A stretch of 64,000 nucleotides of DNA, taken from NCBI RefSeq assembly GCF_001426755.1, contig NZ_LMFJ01000001.1:103156-167155 (forward strand). Reading direction: 5' to 3'. The position numbers were made by a program, and so were the translations under genes. Every line of letters starts with the position of its first letter. Position 1 is the first letter of the stretch. Source of the DNA: Aeromicrobium sp. Root495. GTDB taxonomy: Bacteria; Actinomycetota; Actinomycetes; Propionibacteriales; Nocardioidaceae. Below the pieces are notes generated by a model, which worked only from the letters and a program-made list of their open reading frames with translations, had not been told where the DNA came from and ran no database searches. This document shows positions 7,922-16,688 of this stretch, piece by piece.

Positions 7922-9501
7922 ACGAGGTCTTCGACTACGTGGTGGCGGGCGGCGGGCACAACGGGCTCGCCGCCGGCGCCACGCTCGCCCAGGCGGGGCG
8001 ATCGGTGTGCGTGCTGGAGCGGCTCGAGATCCCGGGTGGACTCTCCGCCAGCCACGCGTACCTCCCCGAGGCGCCCGCGCACCTCCTGAGCCTCGGCGCG
8101 ATGGACGACATGTTCATGGCGCAGACCCCGCTCGCCCGTGAGATGGGGCTGGCCCGGCACGGGTACGACACCATCCCGCTCGACCATCCGTACGGCTGGG
8201 TGGACGAGGAGGGCGAGACCCTCCTGCTCTGGCACGACGTCCGCAGGGCCGTCCGCGAGATCCAGCACTTCTCGCGGCACGACGCCCGCGTCTACGAGGA
8301 GCTGCAGGGACCCATGAACTGGGTCATGGACCTCGTCGACGTGCTGTTCGTCCAGCACCCCTCGGCCTGGGGGCCCAAGGACTTCGTGAAGTACCTCCTC
8401 AAGCACCGCCCCGACAGGGCGACGCGGCGGTTCCTCGGCAGCCTGGCCACGGACAACGCCTTCGAGTGGATCTCCGAGACCTTCGAGTCCGACGCGATGC
8501 GCGGACTGTGGGCGTACTGGACGAGCATGATCGGGCCGTCCGACGCGATCGGCAGCGGCGCCTACGTGCTGGGGTTCGCCGGTGTCCACCGCGGCCCCGG
8601 CGTGCTGCGTCCGCGTGGCGGGATGAGCAACCTCGTCGGAGCGATGCGCGGGGTCCTCGAGACGAACGGCGGTGAGCTCCGCCTGGACGCGCCGGTGGAG
8701 CGGATCGTCGTCGAGGACGGGCGCGCGGTCGCCGTGCGGCTGGCCGACGGGTCCACCGTCTCCGCCCGCCACGGCGTGCTGTCCAACCTGGCTCCGCAGA
8801 CCACCTTCGGATCGCTCGTGCCGCCCGAGGCCCTCACCCGGACCGAGCGCAACCGGGTGGCGATGGTGCCCTCCAGCTCGATCAACGTGGCCGCGTTCAA
8901 GATCGACCTCGCGGCCTCCGGTCGGGTGGGGTTCCCCGCCGCCGAGCGCCGCCGGGCGCTGCGTGACGACGCCGACGTCCGCAAGGCCACGCTGATGACC
9001 GGCACGCTCGAGGACCACGTGGCGCAGATGAACGCCCTGCGGGTGGGTCTCAACGTGGAGGACCCGCCGGTCTACATGGCCGTGCTCTCCGCCGCCGACC
9101 CGTCGATCGCGCCCGAGGGCGGGGACGTCCTGTACCTGCACTCCAACGTGCCGCTGCGCCCTGACGGAGGCTGGGACACGGCCAAGGCCGCCTACGACAA
9201 GCAGGTCTTCGCCTCGGCCCAGAGGTTCCTCGACGTGGAGGGAGAGGTGGGCCGCGTGGTCACCACGCCGGCCGACTTCGAGGCCCGGTACGCCGCTCCC
9301 TCGGGTGCGTTCTTCCACGTCGACATGCTGGTCAACCGGTTGGGGAAGCTCCGCCCGGCCAAGGGCTTCGGCGGTTACGAGACGCCCGTCGAGGGTCTGT
9401 ACCTCGCCGGCGCGGCCGCCCACCCCAGCGGCGGGGTCACCGGCTGGCCCGGACGACTGGCCGCGCAGCACGCCATGAGCCGCGAGTCGACAGGCTGCTG
9501 A
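7918..9501 (+). CDS. CrtI/PYROXD2-like FAD-dependent oxidoreductase 1
   Basis: The 527-residue protein has an N-terminal dinucleotide-binding fold, YVVAGGGHNGLAAGATLAQAG (residues about 7-27), followed by an acidic VLER end for the ribose. The C-terminal FAD closure is GLYLAGAAAHPSGGVTGWPGR. This arrangement is that of phytoene desaturase, retinol saturase and PYROXD2-like enzymes, which act on hydrophobic, often isoprenoid substrates at membranes. It is paralogous to the gene at 10930; both share ASHAYLPEAP and LSLGAMDDMFM. It is translationally coupled to family A copy 2. The substrate is unknown; desaturation, saturation or isomerisation of a polyene or lipid are all possible. Confidence 0.85.
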   Translation: MNEVFDYVVAGGGHNGLAAGATLAQAGRSVCVLERLEIPGGLSASHAYLPEAPAHLLSLGAMDDMFMAQTPLAREMGLARHGYDTIPLDHPYGWVDEEGETLLLWHDVRRAVREIQHFSRHDARVYEELQGPMNWVMDLVDVLFVQHPSAWGPKDFVKYLLKHRPDRATRRFLGSLATDNAFEWISETFESDAMRGLWAYWTSMIGPSDAIGSGAYVLGFAGVHRGPGVLRPRGGMSNLVGAMRGVLETNGGELRLDAPVERIVVEDGRAVAVRLADGSTVSARHGVLSNLAPQTTFGSLVPPEALTRTERNRVAMVPSSSINVAAFKIDLAASGRVGFPAAERRRALRDDADVRKATLMTGTLEDHVAQMNALRVGLNVEDPPVYMAVLSAADPSIAPEGGDVLYLHSNVPLRPDGGWDTAKAAYDKQVFASAQRFLDVEGEVGRVVTTPADFEARYAAPSGAFFHVDMLVNRLGKLRPAKGFGGYETPVEGLYLAGAAAHPSGGVTGWPGRLAAQHAMSRESTGC

Positions 9502-9514
9502 TCGGCCGGATCCG

Positions 9515-10072
9515 CTAGACCCGGAAGACCGAGGGGAGGGCGAAGGTCCGTAGCTCGCGGCGCAGCGTGGTGGGGTCGTCGGCGTCGCGCAGCGAGAAGG
9601 TGAGCACGCCCTGGAGCCAGCGGCCCGCCTCGTCGACGCTCACGCCGTCGCGCAGGAGTCCCGCCCGCACGCCCCGCTCGAGGAGCGGGTGCAGGCTCTG
9701 GGTGATGAGCGCCTGCACGGGGTAGGAGCCGCCGAAGACGGCCTGGACCTGCTCGGGAGTCAGCGCGGCCGAGAGCCGTGACAGCTCCGGGTCGTTGCCG
9801 GCGATCTCCACCGCGCGCGCCAAGAACTCCACGAGCGCCTCCGACGGGTCGTCTGCGTCGAGCTCGAAGGCGTCGATCTGCTCCTGAAGGTCCTCGCAGC
9901 ACTGGATCATCGCCAGCTCGATGAGCTGCTCGCGTCCCGAGACGGTGTTGTAGACCGTCTGCCGGACCACGCCAGCCGCCCGCGCGACGTCGGTCATCGT
10001 GGTGCGCTCGACACCGTGCTGCGCGAACGCCTGCCGTGCCGCGCGCACGAGCGTCGCGGTGGCCTCGTCCAT
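9515..10072 (-). CDS. TetR-family regulator (VVRQTVY type)
   Basis: This 185-residue protein has the helix-turn-helix AFAQHGVERTTMTDVARAAGVVRQTVYNTVSGREQLIELAM. Its recognition helix AGVVRQTVY is identical to that of the TetR at 32804, so the two should read similar DNA. ATG 10072 is preferred over GTG 10117 because TACCCT stands exactly six bases upstream, in the leaderless promoter geometry seen at other TetR genes here. The likely target is the inverted repeat at 10881-10905 between the divergent family B copy 3 and FAD oxidoreductase 2. Confidence 0.86.
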   Translation of the reverse strand: MDEATATLVRAARQAFAQHGVERTTMTDVARAAGVVRQTVYNTVSGREQLIELAMIQCCEDLQEQIDAFELDADDPSEALVEFLARAVEIAGNDPELSRLSAALTPEQVQAVFGGSYPVQALITQSLHPLLERGVRAGLLRDGVSVDEAGRWLQGVLTFSLRDADDPTTLRRELRTFALPSVFRV

Positions 10073-10078
10073 GCCAGC

Positions 10079-10084
10079 AGGGTA
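10079..10084 (-). promoter_or_regulatory. -10 element of leaderless TetR gene
   Basis: On the minus strand TACCCT lies six bases before ATG 10072. It falls just inside the end of the upstream family B gene's transcript, giving the regulator its own promoter. Confidence 0.4.
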
Positions 10085-10106
10085 GTGCCGAGCGCCCGCG
10101 AGCACG

Positions 10107-10811
10107 TCAGGCAGCACGCCCCTCGCTCTCGATCTGGCGCGTGAGGCTGAGGTGCACCTGGTAGCTGAGCGTGCCCATCCAGATCGCGAACGCCGCGAGC
10201 GGGACGTAGATGCCGATGACGCCGTTCCAGGCGAAGGCGCCCTCCTTGAAGAACAGGACCATGCCGGCGGGGAGGATCAGCACGGCGGCCCACGCGGTGA
10301 GGTAGCCGAGCCAGCGGGGCAGGGCCGGCTCCGGGCGACGGTCGATGAAGATCGCGACGACGATGCAGACCATCTGCACGATGAGCGACCAGATGACCGT
10401 CACGAACAGGATCCAGCCGACGTCGTGGAGCGCCTCGGTGACCTCTGCCGACCGGTCGTCGAAACGGAAGGCGGCCGCCATCCAGACGCCGATCGGCGTG
10501 ATGAACTCGAGCGAGAGCAGTCCGCACGAGACGAGCTGCACGGCGGCGAGCACCTTGGCCCCGTCGATGTGCCAGAGCACGTGGGCGATGGCGCCGGCCC
10601 ACGTGACGAGGAGCGCCGAGGCCGCCATGACGATGACGAGCCCGATGCGGATGGCGGTGGTGTCGCCGGCGTAGAGGTCGCGGATCTCCTCGGCGCTGGC
10701 GCTCGGGGCCGACGGCGGGAACCAGCCCATCACGAAGATGAACGTCGCGAACCAGATGAGGACCATCGCGGGCCCGGTCCAGATGAGGTAGCGGTTGACG
10801 CGGGCTTCCAT
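10107..10811 (-). CDS. Family B membrane protein, copy 3
   Basis: This 234-residue protein has about seven membrane spans. Landmarks: WFPPSAPSASAEEIRDLYAGDTTAIRIG, FRFDDRSAEVTEALHDVGW, LPRWLGYLTAWAA, PAGMVLFFKEGAFAWNGVIGIYVP. ATG 10811 is preceded by GAGGAAGG, and the N-terminus MEARVNRY matches an internal MEARVQRV of copy 4, its nearest relative in the window. It is transcribed away from FAD oxidoreductase 2, and both starts flank the operator at 10881. Function unknown. Confidence 0.82.
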   Translation of the reverse strand: MEARVNRYLIWTGPAMVLIWFATFIFVMGWFPPSAPSASAEEIRDLYAGDTTAIRIGLVIVMAASALLVTWAGAIAHVLWHIDGAKVLAAVQLVSCGLLSLEFITPIGVWMAAAFRFDDRSAEVTEALHDVGWILFVTVIWSLIVQMVCIVVAIFIDRRPEPALPRWLGYLTAWAAVLILPAGMVLFFKEGAFAWNGVIGIYVPLAAFAIWMGTLSYQVHLSLTRQIESEGRAA

Positions 10812-10860
10812 GACGGGCCTTCCTCGAGGTCGGCGCCGGACTGGACAGGGCGCCGTGTGC

Positions 10861-10870
10861 TGGGTCACAC
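10861..10870 (-). promoter_or_regulatory. CRP/GlxR-like half site
   Basis: On the minus strand this reads GTGTGACCCA, the same word as at 3014, here beside the operator at 10881 in a divergent promoter region. Confidence 0.3.
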
Positions 10871-10880
10871 TAGCGAACAG

Positions 10881-10905
10881 GCGACAGATGTACAAACACT
10901 GTCGC
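10881..10905. promoter_or_regulatory. Inverted repeat GCGACAG-N11-CTGTCGC
   Basis: The 7-base arms are perfect. The site lies in the divergent promoter between family B copy 3 and FAD oxidoreductase 2. It resembles the ACGACA-N12-TGTCGT sites at 32761, 43147 and 54967 but has one more spacer base (GCGACA-N13-TGTCGC). The neighbouring TetR at 9515 has the same recognition helix as the TetR beside the 32761 site. Confidence 0.6.
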
Positions 10906-10929
10906 ATTGTCGTATCCGGAAGGACGTCC

Positions 10930-12519
10930 ATGAGCCCCGCCGCACGCACGCCCGCTGCCTCCGCCACGTACGACTACGTGGTGGTCGGTGGTGGGCACAA
11001 CGGATTGTCGGCCGCGTGCACGCTCGCGGAGGCTGGATCCTCCGTGGTGGTGCTGGAGCGTCGGCCCATCGTCGGAGGGCTCTCGGCGAGCCACGCCTAC
11101 CTCCCCGAGGCGCCCGAGCACGTCCTGAGCCTGGGGGCCATGGACGACATGTTCATGTCGTGCACGTCGATCATCGACGACCTCGACCTGCGGGCCCACG
11201 GTCTGCGGACCAGCCCCGTCGAGGCGCCCTACGGCTGGCTCGGCCCCGAGGGCGAGACCCTCCTGCTCTTCTCCGACCTGGGCCGCACGCTCGATGAGGT
11301 GCGCCGGTTCTCGCCGGCCGACGCCCGGGCCTACGCCGAGCTGCAGCCCGCCCTGGCCTGGATCTTCGACGCCCTGCGGACGGTCATGCCGCGCCAGCTC
11401 TCGGACCTGCCCAAGGGGGAGATCGGGAAGCTGCTGCTGCGCCTGGCGCCCAGCAAGGCTGTCCGTCGTCGGCTCGGGCAGATCATGTCGAGCAACCTCG
11501 TCGACCTCATGGCCGACGTCTTCGAGTCCGACCAGATGCGCTCGCTCGCCACCTACTGGGGAAGCATGATCGGCCCCATCGACGCCGACGGGGGAGGGTT
11601 CTACTGCGTGGGCCTGGCCGCGGTCCACCAGGCGCCGGGCGTCCAGCGCCCCCGGGGCGGGATGGGCACGATCATGGGTGCGCTCGCCTCCAAGGCACGC
11701 TCCCACGGCGCCGACGTCCGGGTGGACGCCGACGTCGTGAACGTCGTGGTCTCGGGCAACCGGGCCACCGGCGTGCGCCTGGCCGACGGCACCGCGATCA
11801 GCGCTCGACGCGGCGTGCTCGCCGCGGTGGCGCCCCAGCTCATGTACGGAGGCCTCCTCGAGGAGGGCGTCGTCGACTCGGCGACCCGGGCCAAGGTGGC
11901 CACCATGCCCGCGAGCGGCAACAACATGGCCACGTTCAAGATCGACCTCGCCCTCTCGGGCCGGGCGCGGTTCGCCAAGGCCGACCGTCCTGACGGCTTC
12001 GACGTCCGGCGCACCTCGCTCATGACCGGCACGTTCGACGAGCAGCTCCAGCAGCTGGCCCTCGTCCGGCGCGGTGAGTCCCTGCCCTCCCCGCCGGTCT
12101 ACATGGCGGTGCTGTCGGCGTCCGACGACTCGCTCGCCCCGCCGGGGCAGGAGGTGGTCTACCTCGCCTCCAACGTGCCGGCCCAGCCGGCCGGCGGGTG
12201 GGACCTGGCCAAGCCCGCGCTCTCCAAGGCCGTGATGTCGAGCGTCACGCAGCACCTCGACGGACTGGAGACCGAGATCGGCCGGGTGGAGACGAGCCCG
12301 GGCGACCTCATGGAGCTCTGGAACGTCCCCAACGGCTCGTACTTCCACGTGGACATGACGCCGCTGCGCCTGCTCGGCAACCGTCCGGCGCCCGGGCTCG
12401 GAGGATACGCCGGCCCCATCGAGGGCTACCTGCACGCGGGCGCGGGCTCCCACCCCGGCGGCGGCGTGAGCGGCTGGCCGGGACGCCTCGCGGCGCAGAC
12501 CGCCCTGCGGGGGCGGTGA
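10930..12519 (+). CDS. CrtI/PYROXD2-like FAD-dependent oxidoreductase 2
   Basis: The 529-residue paralog of the protein at 7918 has YVVVGGGHNGLSAACTLAEAG near residue 18, SASHAYLPEAPEHVLSLGAMDDMFMS, and the C-terminal FAD motif GYLHAGAGSHPGGGVSGWPGR. ATG 10930 is five bases after GGAAGGA. Four bases separate its stop from family A copy 3, so the flavoenzyme and A protein are again paired but in reversed order relative to the first pair. Membrane-associated oxidation or isomerisation of a hydrophobic compound is likely; the substrate is not deducible. Confidence 0.85.
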   Translation: MSPAARTPAASATYDYVVVGGGHNGLSAACTLAEAGSSVVVLERRPIVGGLSASHAYLPEAPEHVLSLGAMDDMFMSCTSIIDDLDLRAHGLRTSPVEAPYGWLGPEGETLLLFSDLGRTLDEVRRFSPADARAYAELQPALAWIFDALRTVMPRQLSDLPKGEIGKLLLRLAPSKAVRRRLGQIMSSNLVDLMADVFESDQMRSLATYWGSMIGPIDADGGGFYCVGLAAVHQAPGVQRPRGGMGTIMGALASKARSHGADVRVDADVVNVVVSGNRATGVRLADGTAISARRGVLAAVAPQLMYGGLLEEGVVDSATRAKVATMPASGNNMATFKIDLALSGRARFAKADRPDGFDVRRTSLMTGTFDEQLQQLALVRRGESLPSPPVYMAVLSASDDSLAPPGQEVVYLASNVPAQPAGGWDLAKPALSKAVMSSVTQHLDGLETEIGRVETSPGDLMELWNVPNGSYFHVDMTPLRLLGNRPAPGLGGYAGPIEGYLHAGAGSHPGGGVSGWPGRLAAQTALRGR

Positions 12520-12523
12520 CGCC

Positions 12524-13255
12524 GTGTACGACCCGGCCGACGTCATCGCGCGCATCAACGAGCCGTACGTCCCGCTGCTCGTCTTCACGGCCGTCGCCTG
12601 GATCGCCGGGTTCGTGCAGATCGTGCAGGGTTTCCGGGGTGGCCTTCGCGACGGCGTCCCTGCGGCGCCCATCGGCATGACGGCGTTCCTCCTGGCCCAC
12701 GACGGCTCGTTCGCGCTCCGCTACGACTACTGGGTCAACGACGTCGGGACCTGGTACTTCACGCTGTTCTGGGTGGGCATGGTGATCTCCGTGGTCATCG
12801 AGCTGGCCATGGTGCGCCAGTTCCTGGTCCTGGGCCAGCCGCTCGTGGCACCGCACCTGCCTCGGTGGGTCTTCGTCGGCACCTACGTGCTGCTCCAGGT
12901 CTTCGCGTTCGCGGGCGTCTGGTGGCTCCAGTCGGTGCTCGACGACCCGCTCTACCTGGTGAGCCTCGCCGGGACCCAGGTCGTCGCCGTCGTCTTTCTC
13001 GTCCCCTGGATCCTCAACCGCGGCAACGCTCTGGGCCAGTCGCGTGCCTTCGCGTGGGCCACCGTGATCGGTCCCGGCGGGCTGGCCCTGGGGCTCTTCC
13101 CGGCCCTGTCGCCCGAGCTCTTCGACGACGCCCGCTACTGGTTCCTCGTGGCCTCGCTCGTCACCCTCTCGATCACGTACCTCGCGCTCCTCGAGCACCA
13201 CCTCCGCGCCGACGAGCGGGACGCACAGTGGTCGCGGGTCGACGGGGGCGTGTGA
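12524..13255 (+). CDS. Family A membrane protein, copy 3
   Basis: The 243-residue protein begins at GTG with MYDPADVIARINEPYVP. It retains LLAHDGSFALRYDYW, but the second half of the signature is changed to VNDVGTW, so the DHW pair found in copies 1, 2 and 4 is lost. VIELAMVRQ and LDDPLYLVSLAG are retained. It follows FAD oxidoreductase 2 by four bases. The divergence may mark altered specificity or a non-catalytic copy. About seven membrane spans are visible. Confidence 0.8.
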   Translation: MYDPADVIARINEPYVPLLVFTAVAWIAGFVQIVQGFRGGLRDGVPAAPIGMTAFLLAHDGSFALRYDYWVNDVGTWYFTLFWVGMVISVVIELAMVRQFLVLGQPLVAPHLPRWVFVGTYVLLQVFAFAGVWWLQSVLDDPLYLVSLAGTQVVAVVFLVPWILNRGNALGQSRAFAWATVIGPGGLALGLFPALSPELFDDARYWFLVASLVTLSITYLALLEHHLRADERDAQWSRVDGGV

Positions 13256-13266
13256 CGCGGGCCACA
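13251..13266 (+). promoter_or_regulatory. CRP/GlxR-like site
   Basis: TGTGA-CGCGGG-CCACA matches the TGTGA-N6-TCACA consensus at nine of ten defined positions. It overlaps the stop codon of the family A gene and lies upstream of the 13293 palindrome and the kinase-like gene. Confidence 0.45.
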
Positions 13267-13292
13267 CCGCGGGAGTAGCGTCGTCTCCCACA

Positions 13293-13313
13293 ATGTTGAA
13301 TGACATTCAACAT
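13293..13313. promoter_or_regulatory. 21-base perfect palindrome (ATGTTGAATG-A-CATTCAACAT)
   Basis: Ten-base arms match perfectly around a single A, twelve bases before the phosphotransferase-like gene. It is the most symmetric operator in the window. The binding protein is unknown; the TetR at 14546, convergent with this gene, is a candidate. Confidence 0.65.
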
Positions 13314-13324
13314 CACGGACGAGG

Positions 13325-14500
13325 ATGACGATGAACGCGAAGCTGAAGCTGGCCGGAAGTGCCCTCACCGTGGGAGCGGCGACGCTCCGTGACCGGGTCA
13401 GCCCGCCGACCCCGCGGACGGCTTCCGACATCCCGGCGAACGGTGTCTCCCTCAACAGGGAGTGGCTCACGGCCGTCCTGTGCGCGGACGTGCCCGGTGC
13501 CGAGGTGACCTCGTGGACCAGTCCCGGAGGGTCCAGCGGCACGTCCGAGCGCGCCGCGCTCCGCGTCGAGTACAACGCGGCCGGCCAGGCAGCAGGACTG
13601 CCCACCATCCTCTACACGAAGAGCACCAGCTCCTTCAGCCAGCGGCTGCTCCTCGGTGGTGCGGACGTGCTGCACGGCGAGACGCACTTCTACATGGACT
13701 ACCGACCCGACCTGAAGATGGAGGCGCCGTCCGGATACTGGGGCGGAGCAGACCGTCGGACCGGTCGCAGCCTCGTGATCATGGATGACATCGCCGTGTC
13801 GAAGGGCGCCCGGTTCATCGACGCGACGGAGCCCCTCACGCGCGCGCAGGTGGAGGACGTGCTGGCCAACATGGCCGTCTACCACGGTGCCTGGTGGGAC
13901 TCCCCGGCCCTGGCCAAGCTCAAGACGGCCAACGACCACTTCCACAACGTGGCCGACATGATCGACATGGGCGGTCGCTGTGCGGTGGGGATGACGCGGA
14001 GCGAGGACGTGCACCCGCCCGAGCTGCTGGGCCAAGCCGCGCGCCTGTGGGAGGGGACGGAGAAGAGCCTGCAGCTCCTGACCGACGCCACGCCCACGCT
14101 GCTGCACGGCGACAGCCACGTGGGACAGATGTACGTGACCGACGACGGCAGGATGGGGATCACCGACTGGCAGGCGACGCTGCGCGGCAGCTGGACCTAC
14201 GACTTCGCGTACTTCGTGAGCTCGGCGTGCGAGCCCGAGGACCGACGGGCCTGGGAGGACGACCTGCTGAAGGACTACCTCGAGAAGCTCGAGGCCGCCG
14301 GCGGTCAGGCACCGACGTTCGAGGAGGCCAAGCTGGCCTACCGTCGCTCGCTCTTCTACCCGTACTCCGCGTGGGCGTTCACGATCGGCCGCGCCTGGTA
14401 CCAGCCGCAGATGCAGACCGTGCCCGTGTGCCGCGCCATCCTGCACAGGATGTCGCACGCCATCCACGAGAACGACTCGTTCGAGGCCCTCGGCATCTGA
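13325..14500 (+). CDS. Aminoglycoside phosphotransferase/choline-kinase-fold protein
   Basis: This 391-residue soluble protein has the kinase-fold catalytic loop LLHGDSHVGQMYV near residue 260, where the usual terminal N of HGDxxxxN is Q, and the metal-binding GITDWQ near residue 279. The pattern fits the APH / ecdysteroid-kinase-like group (phosphorylation of small hydroxylated compounds) rather than an antibiotic-resistance enzyme. The gene stands alone behind a 21-base palindrome and ends at a stem-loop. Phosphorylation of a hydroxylated lipid or terpenoid is possible but only inferred from the neighbourhood. Confidence 0.78.
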   Translation: MTMNAKLKLAGSALTVGAATLRDRVSPPTPRTASDIPANGVSLNREWLTAVLCADVPGAEVTSWTSPGGSSGTSERAALRVEYNAAGQAAGLPTILYTKSTSSFSQRLLLGGADVLHGETHFYMDYRPDLKMEAPSGYWGGADRRTGRSLVIMDDIAVSKGARFIDATEPLTRAQVEDVLANMAVYHGAWWDSPALAKLKTANDHFHNVADMIDMGGRCAVGMTRSEDVHPPELLGQAARLWEGTEKSLQLLTDATPTLLHGDSHVGQMYVTDDGRMGITDWQATLRGSWTYDFAYFVSSACEPEDRRAWEDDLLKDYLEKLEAAGGQAPTFEEAKLAYRRSLFYPYSAWAFTIGRAWYQPQMQTVPVCRAILHRMSHAIHENDSFEALGI

Positions 14501-14506
14501 GGCCAC

Positions 14507-14541
14507 CCCTTCGCCCGAGCGACTGAGCTCGTCGGGAAGGG
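14507..14541. terminator. Imperfect stem-loop between convergent genes
   Basis: CCCTTC near 14507 pairs with GAAGGG ending at 14541, with interrupted inner pairing (CCCGAGC/GCTCGTCGGG). It lies in the 45 bases between the convergent kinase-like and TetR genes. Confidence 0.5.
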
Positions 14542-14545
14542 CCCG

Positions 14546-15190
14546 TCAGCCGTGCGTGGCGGAGGATCGCTCGAGCTCGGCGCGGGCGCCGGCCTGGGCG
14601 AAGCGGGTGATGGCGGCGATGCGCGTCTCGACGTCGGCGAGGGCGGTGGCCGGGGGGAACAGCACGTCCTCCATGAGGACGGCGGACACGACGAGGCTCG
14701 CGGTGCAGGCGACGACCGTCTCCGCGGCCGTGGCGTCCAGCGTCGGTTCGCCGCCCCGACCCAGGAGCGCGGAGGAGAGCGCGCGGAGCCCCTGACCGTG
14801 CTGGCCGCCGCCTATGACGTCGTCGGAGCTCGATCGCGTGGCCTCCGACCAGGCGAGGATCAGTCCGCGGTTGTCTGAGACGAAGGCGAACAGGCGTCGG
14901 ACGAGGTCGCCCACGAGCGCCTCGTGCGAGCCGCGGGCGTCCTCGGCGTCCCAGCTGCGGACGAACTCGTCGACGAACTCACGTCCGGGCTCGATCAGCG
15001 CCGCGTCGAACAGTCCGGCCTTGGACCCGAAGTAGCGGTAGATGAGGGTGATGGACGCGTCTGACTCGGCCGCCAGGTCCTTGAGGCTCGTCCCGAGGTA
15101 GCCCTTCTCGGCGAAGAGCCGACGCGCTGCGGCCGCGATGGCGGCACGGGCGTCGCCGCGCGGGTGCGGGTACCGCCTCGTCGTCGCCAC
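14546..15190 (-). CDS. TetR-family regulator of the family B triplet operon
   Basis: The protein is about 214 residues with the helix-turn-helix ARRLFAEKGYLGTSLKDLAAESDASITLIYRYFGSKAGLF. It is the last gene of a minus-strand operon of three family B genes. GTG 15190 is chosen; a TTG directly after the upstream stop (15202) is the alternative. The DNA-binding segment resembles those of the other family B-linked TetRs (2386, 17572, 24188). Confidence 0.82.
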   Translation of the reverse strand: MATTRRYPHPRGDARAAIAAAARRLFAEKGYLGTSLKDLAAESDASITLIYRYFGSKAGLFDAALIEPGREFVDEFVRSWDAEDARGSHEALVGDLVRRLFAFVSDNRGLILAWSEATRSSSDDVIGGGQHGQGLRALSSALLGRGGEPTLDATAAETVVACTASLVVSAVLMEDVLFPPATALADVETRIAAITRFAQAGARAELERSSATHG

Positions 15191-15202
15191 CGGGCCATTC
15201 AA

Positions 15203-15958
15203 TCAGCCGGGCTCGGTGCCCTCGGCGACCTGCTCGCCGAGCGCCCGGTGGATGCACCACGTGGTGCTGAGGATCCAGACGGAGTACGTGACGAGCGGGA
15301 CGTAGAGGCCGACGGCGCCGTTCCACGCGAACGGTCCGTCCTTGAAGAACAGCACGGTGCCGGCCGGCAGGATGAGCAGCGCCTCCCAGAGGCTGAGGTA
15401 GGCCAACCAGCGGGGGAGGGCCGGCCGCTCGCTGCGGTCGAGCAGGATGGCCACGCCGACGGCGATGAGCTGCACCCACAGCGACCAGATGACGGTCATG
15501 AAGAGGATCCAGCCCAGGTCGTGCATGGCCTGGGTGACCTCGGCGGAGCGGCCCTCGGCGCGGTAGCTCGTGGCCATCCACACGGCGATGGGCGTGATGA
15601 ACTCCAGCGACAGCAGCGCGCACGAGACCATCTGCACGTCGGCCAGGGCCTTGGCGCCGCGGATCCGCTTGAGCTGGCCCGAGATGGCGATGCCGAACGG
15701 CACCAGGAAGGCGCAGCCGGCCATCGCGATGACCATGCCGACCTTGATGGAGGTGGAGCTGTCGGTGTACATCCGCGCGATGGTGTCGGCGGAGGCGCTG
15801 GGGTCGGACGGCGGGATGAAGCCGGCGATCGCCAGGAACGCGCCGATCCACATCACCATCATGAGCGGACCGCTCAGGATGAGGACGCGCTGGACGCGGG
15901 CCTCCATCGAGCCGGTGTGGGGCGGTGTCGCCGCGGCGGGCGTGGCGGTCTGCGTCAT
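15203..15958 (-). CDS. Family B membrane protein, copy 4
   Basis: The 251-residue protein carries GFIPPSDPSASADTIARMYTD, YRAEGRSAEVTQAMHDLGW, LPRWLAYLSLWEALLILPAG and FFKDGPFAWNGAVGLYVP. ATG 15958 overlaps the stop of copy 5 (ATGA), so translation is coupled. An internal ATG at 15907 (MEARVQRV) lines up with the start of copy 3, and the extra 17 residues are Ala/Thr/Pro-rich. It is third in the B-B-B-TetR operon and more similar by eye to copy 3 than to its operon neighbours. Confidence 0.82.
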   Translation of the reverse strand: MTQTATPAAATPPHTGSMEARVQRVLILSGPLMMVMWIGAFLAIAGFIPPSDPSASADTIARMYTDSSTSIKVGMVIAMAGCAFLVPFGIAISGQLKRIRGAKALADVQMVSCALLSLEFITPIAVWMATSYRAEGRSAEVTQAMHDLGWILFMTVIWSLWVQLIAVGVAILLDRSERPALPRWLAYLSLWEALLILPAGTVLFFKDGPFAWNGAVGLYVPLVTYSVWILSTTWCIHRALGEQVAEGTEPG

Positions 15959-16674
15959 GAGACGGCTCCTTCGGGACGGGTGGCGTGGCGGTGCATGAGG
16001 GCGGTCATCGTGACGATCCAGGTGACGAAGGCGATGACGGGGAGGTAGAAGCCGATGGCCCCGTTCCAGGCGAACGGGCCGGACGTGAAGAACACGGCGA
16101 TCCCGCCTCCGGCGCCCGACAGTGCGATCCAGAGGTTGAGGTAGCCGGCCCACCGTGGCCACACGGGGTTCTCGGACCGATCGAGGAACGAGGCCACCGC
16201 GATGCAGCCCAGCTGGAAGACGTAGGCCGGGAAGACCATCACGAACGTGAGCCAGCCCAGGTCGTTGAGCATGCGCAGCGTGCCGTCGGCGAGGTCGGGA
16301 CGGTAGGTCGCGGTCAGCCAGATCATGCTGCAGAGCTGGAAGAAGACGATGAGGAGCGTGGCGCCGCCGAACTGGATGCGGGCCATCACGCCGCCCGGTC
16401 CCTCGATCCGTGCGATGTGCGAGGAGATGACCGAGAAGAAGGGGAAGAGCAGCGTGCTGAACACGAGGCTCAGCACCATGCCCAGCCGGATCGAGAAGCG
16501 GTGCTCGGAGAAAAGGGTGGAGACCTCGTCGATCGAGAGCGAGGGGGAGGGCGGCGGGACGAACCGCGCGATGCCCATGAAGGCGACGAGGTAGAGCGCG
16601 AGGAAGGCCGCGCCCGACCACACGGCGGCGAGCTCGATGGCTCGCCGCCGCGTGGAGGCTGCTTGCTGATGCAT
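15955..16674 (-). CDS. Family B membrane protein, copy 5
   Basis: The 239-residue protein contains RFVPPPSPSLSIDEVSTLFSEHRFSIRLG, TYRPDLADGTLRMLNDLGW, WPRWAGYLNLWIALSGAGGG and FFTSGPFAWNGAIGFYLP, the last being the canonical form of the family's most conserved box. It starts 14 bases after the stop of copy 6 and overlaps copy 4. Six or seven membrane spans are visible; there is no known catalytic motif. Confidence 0.82.
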   Translation of the reverse strand: MHQQAASTRRRAIELAAVWSGAAFLALYLVAFMGIARFVPPPSPSLSIDEVSTLFSEHRFSIRLGMVLSLVFSTLLFPFFSVISSHIARIEGPGGVMARIQFGGATLLIVFFQLCSMIWLTATYRPDLADGTLRMLNDLGWLTFVMVFPAYVFQLGCIAVASFLDRSENPVWPRWAGYLNLWIALSGAGGGIAVFFTSGPFAWNGAIGFYLPVIAFVTWIVTMTALMHRHATRPEGAVS

Positions 16675-16688
16675 GGTTGGGGCTCAGG

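Noticed and set aside
3071..13255. Family A as ammonia/methane monooxygenase subunits (PmoA/PmoC-like)
   Set aside because: Size and span number are similar, but the PmoA/PmoC copper-site motifs and a PmoB gene are absent.
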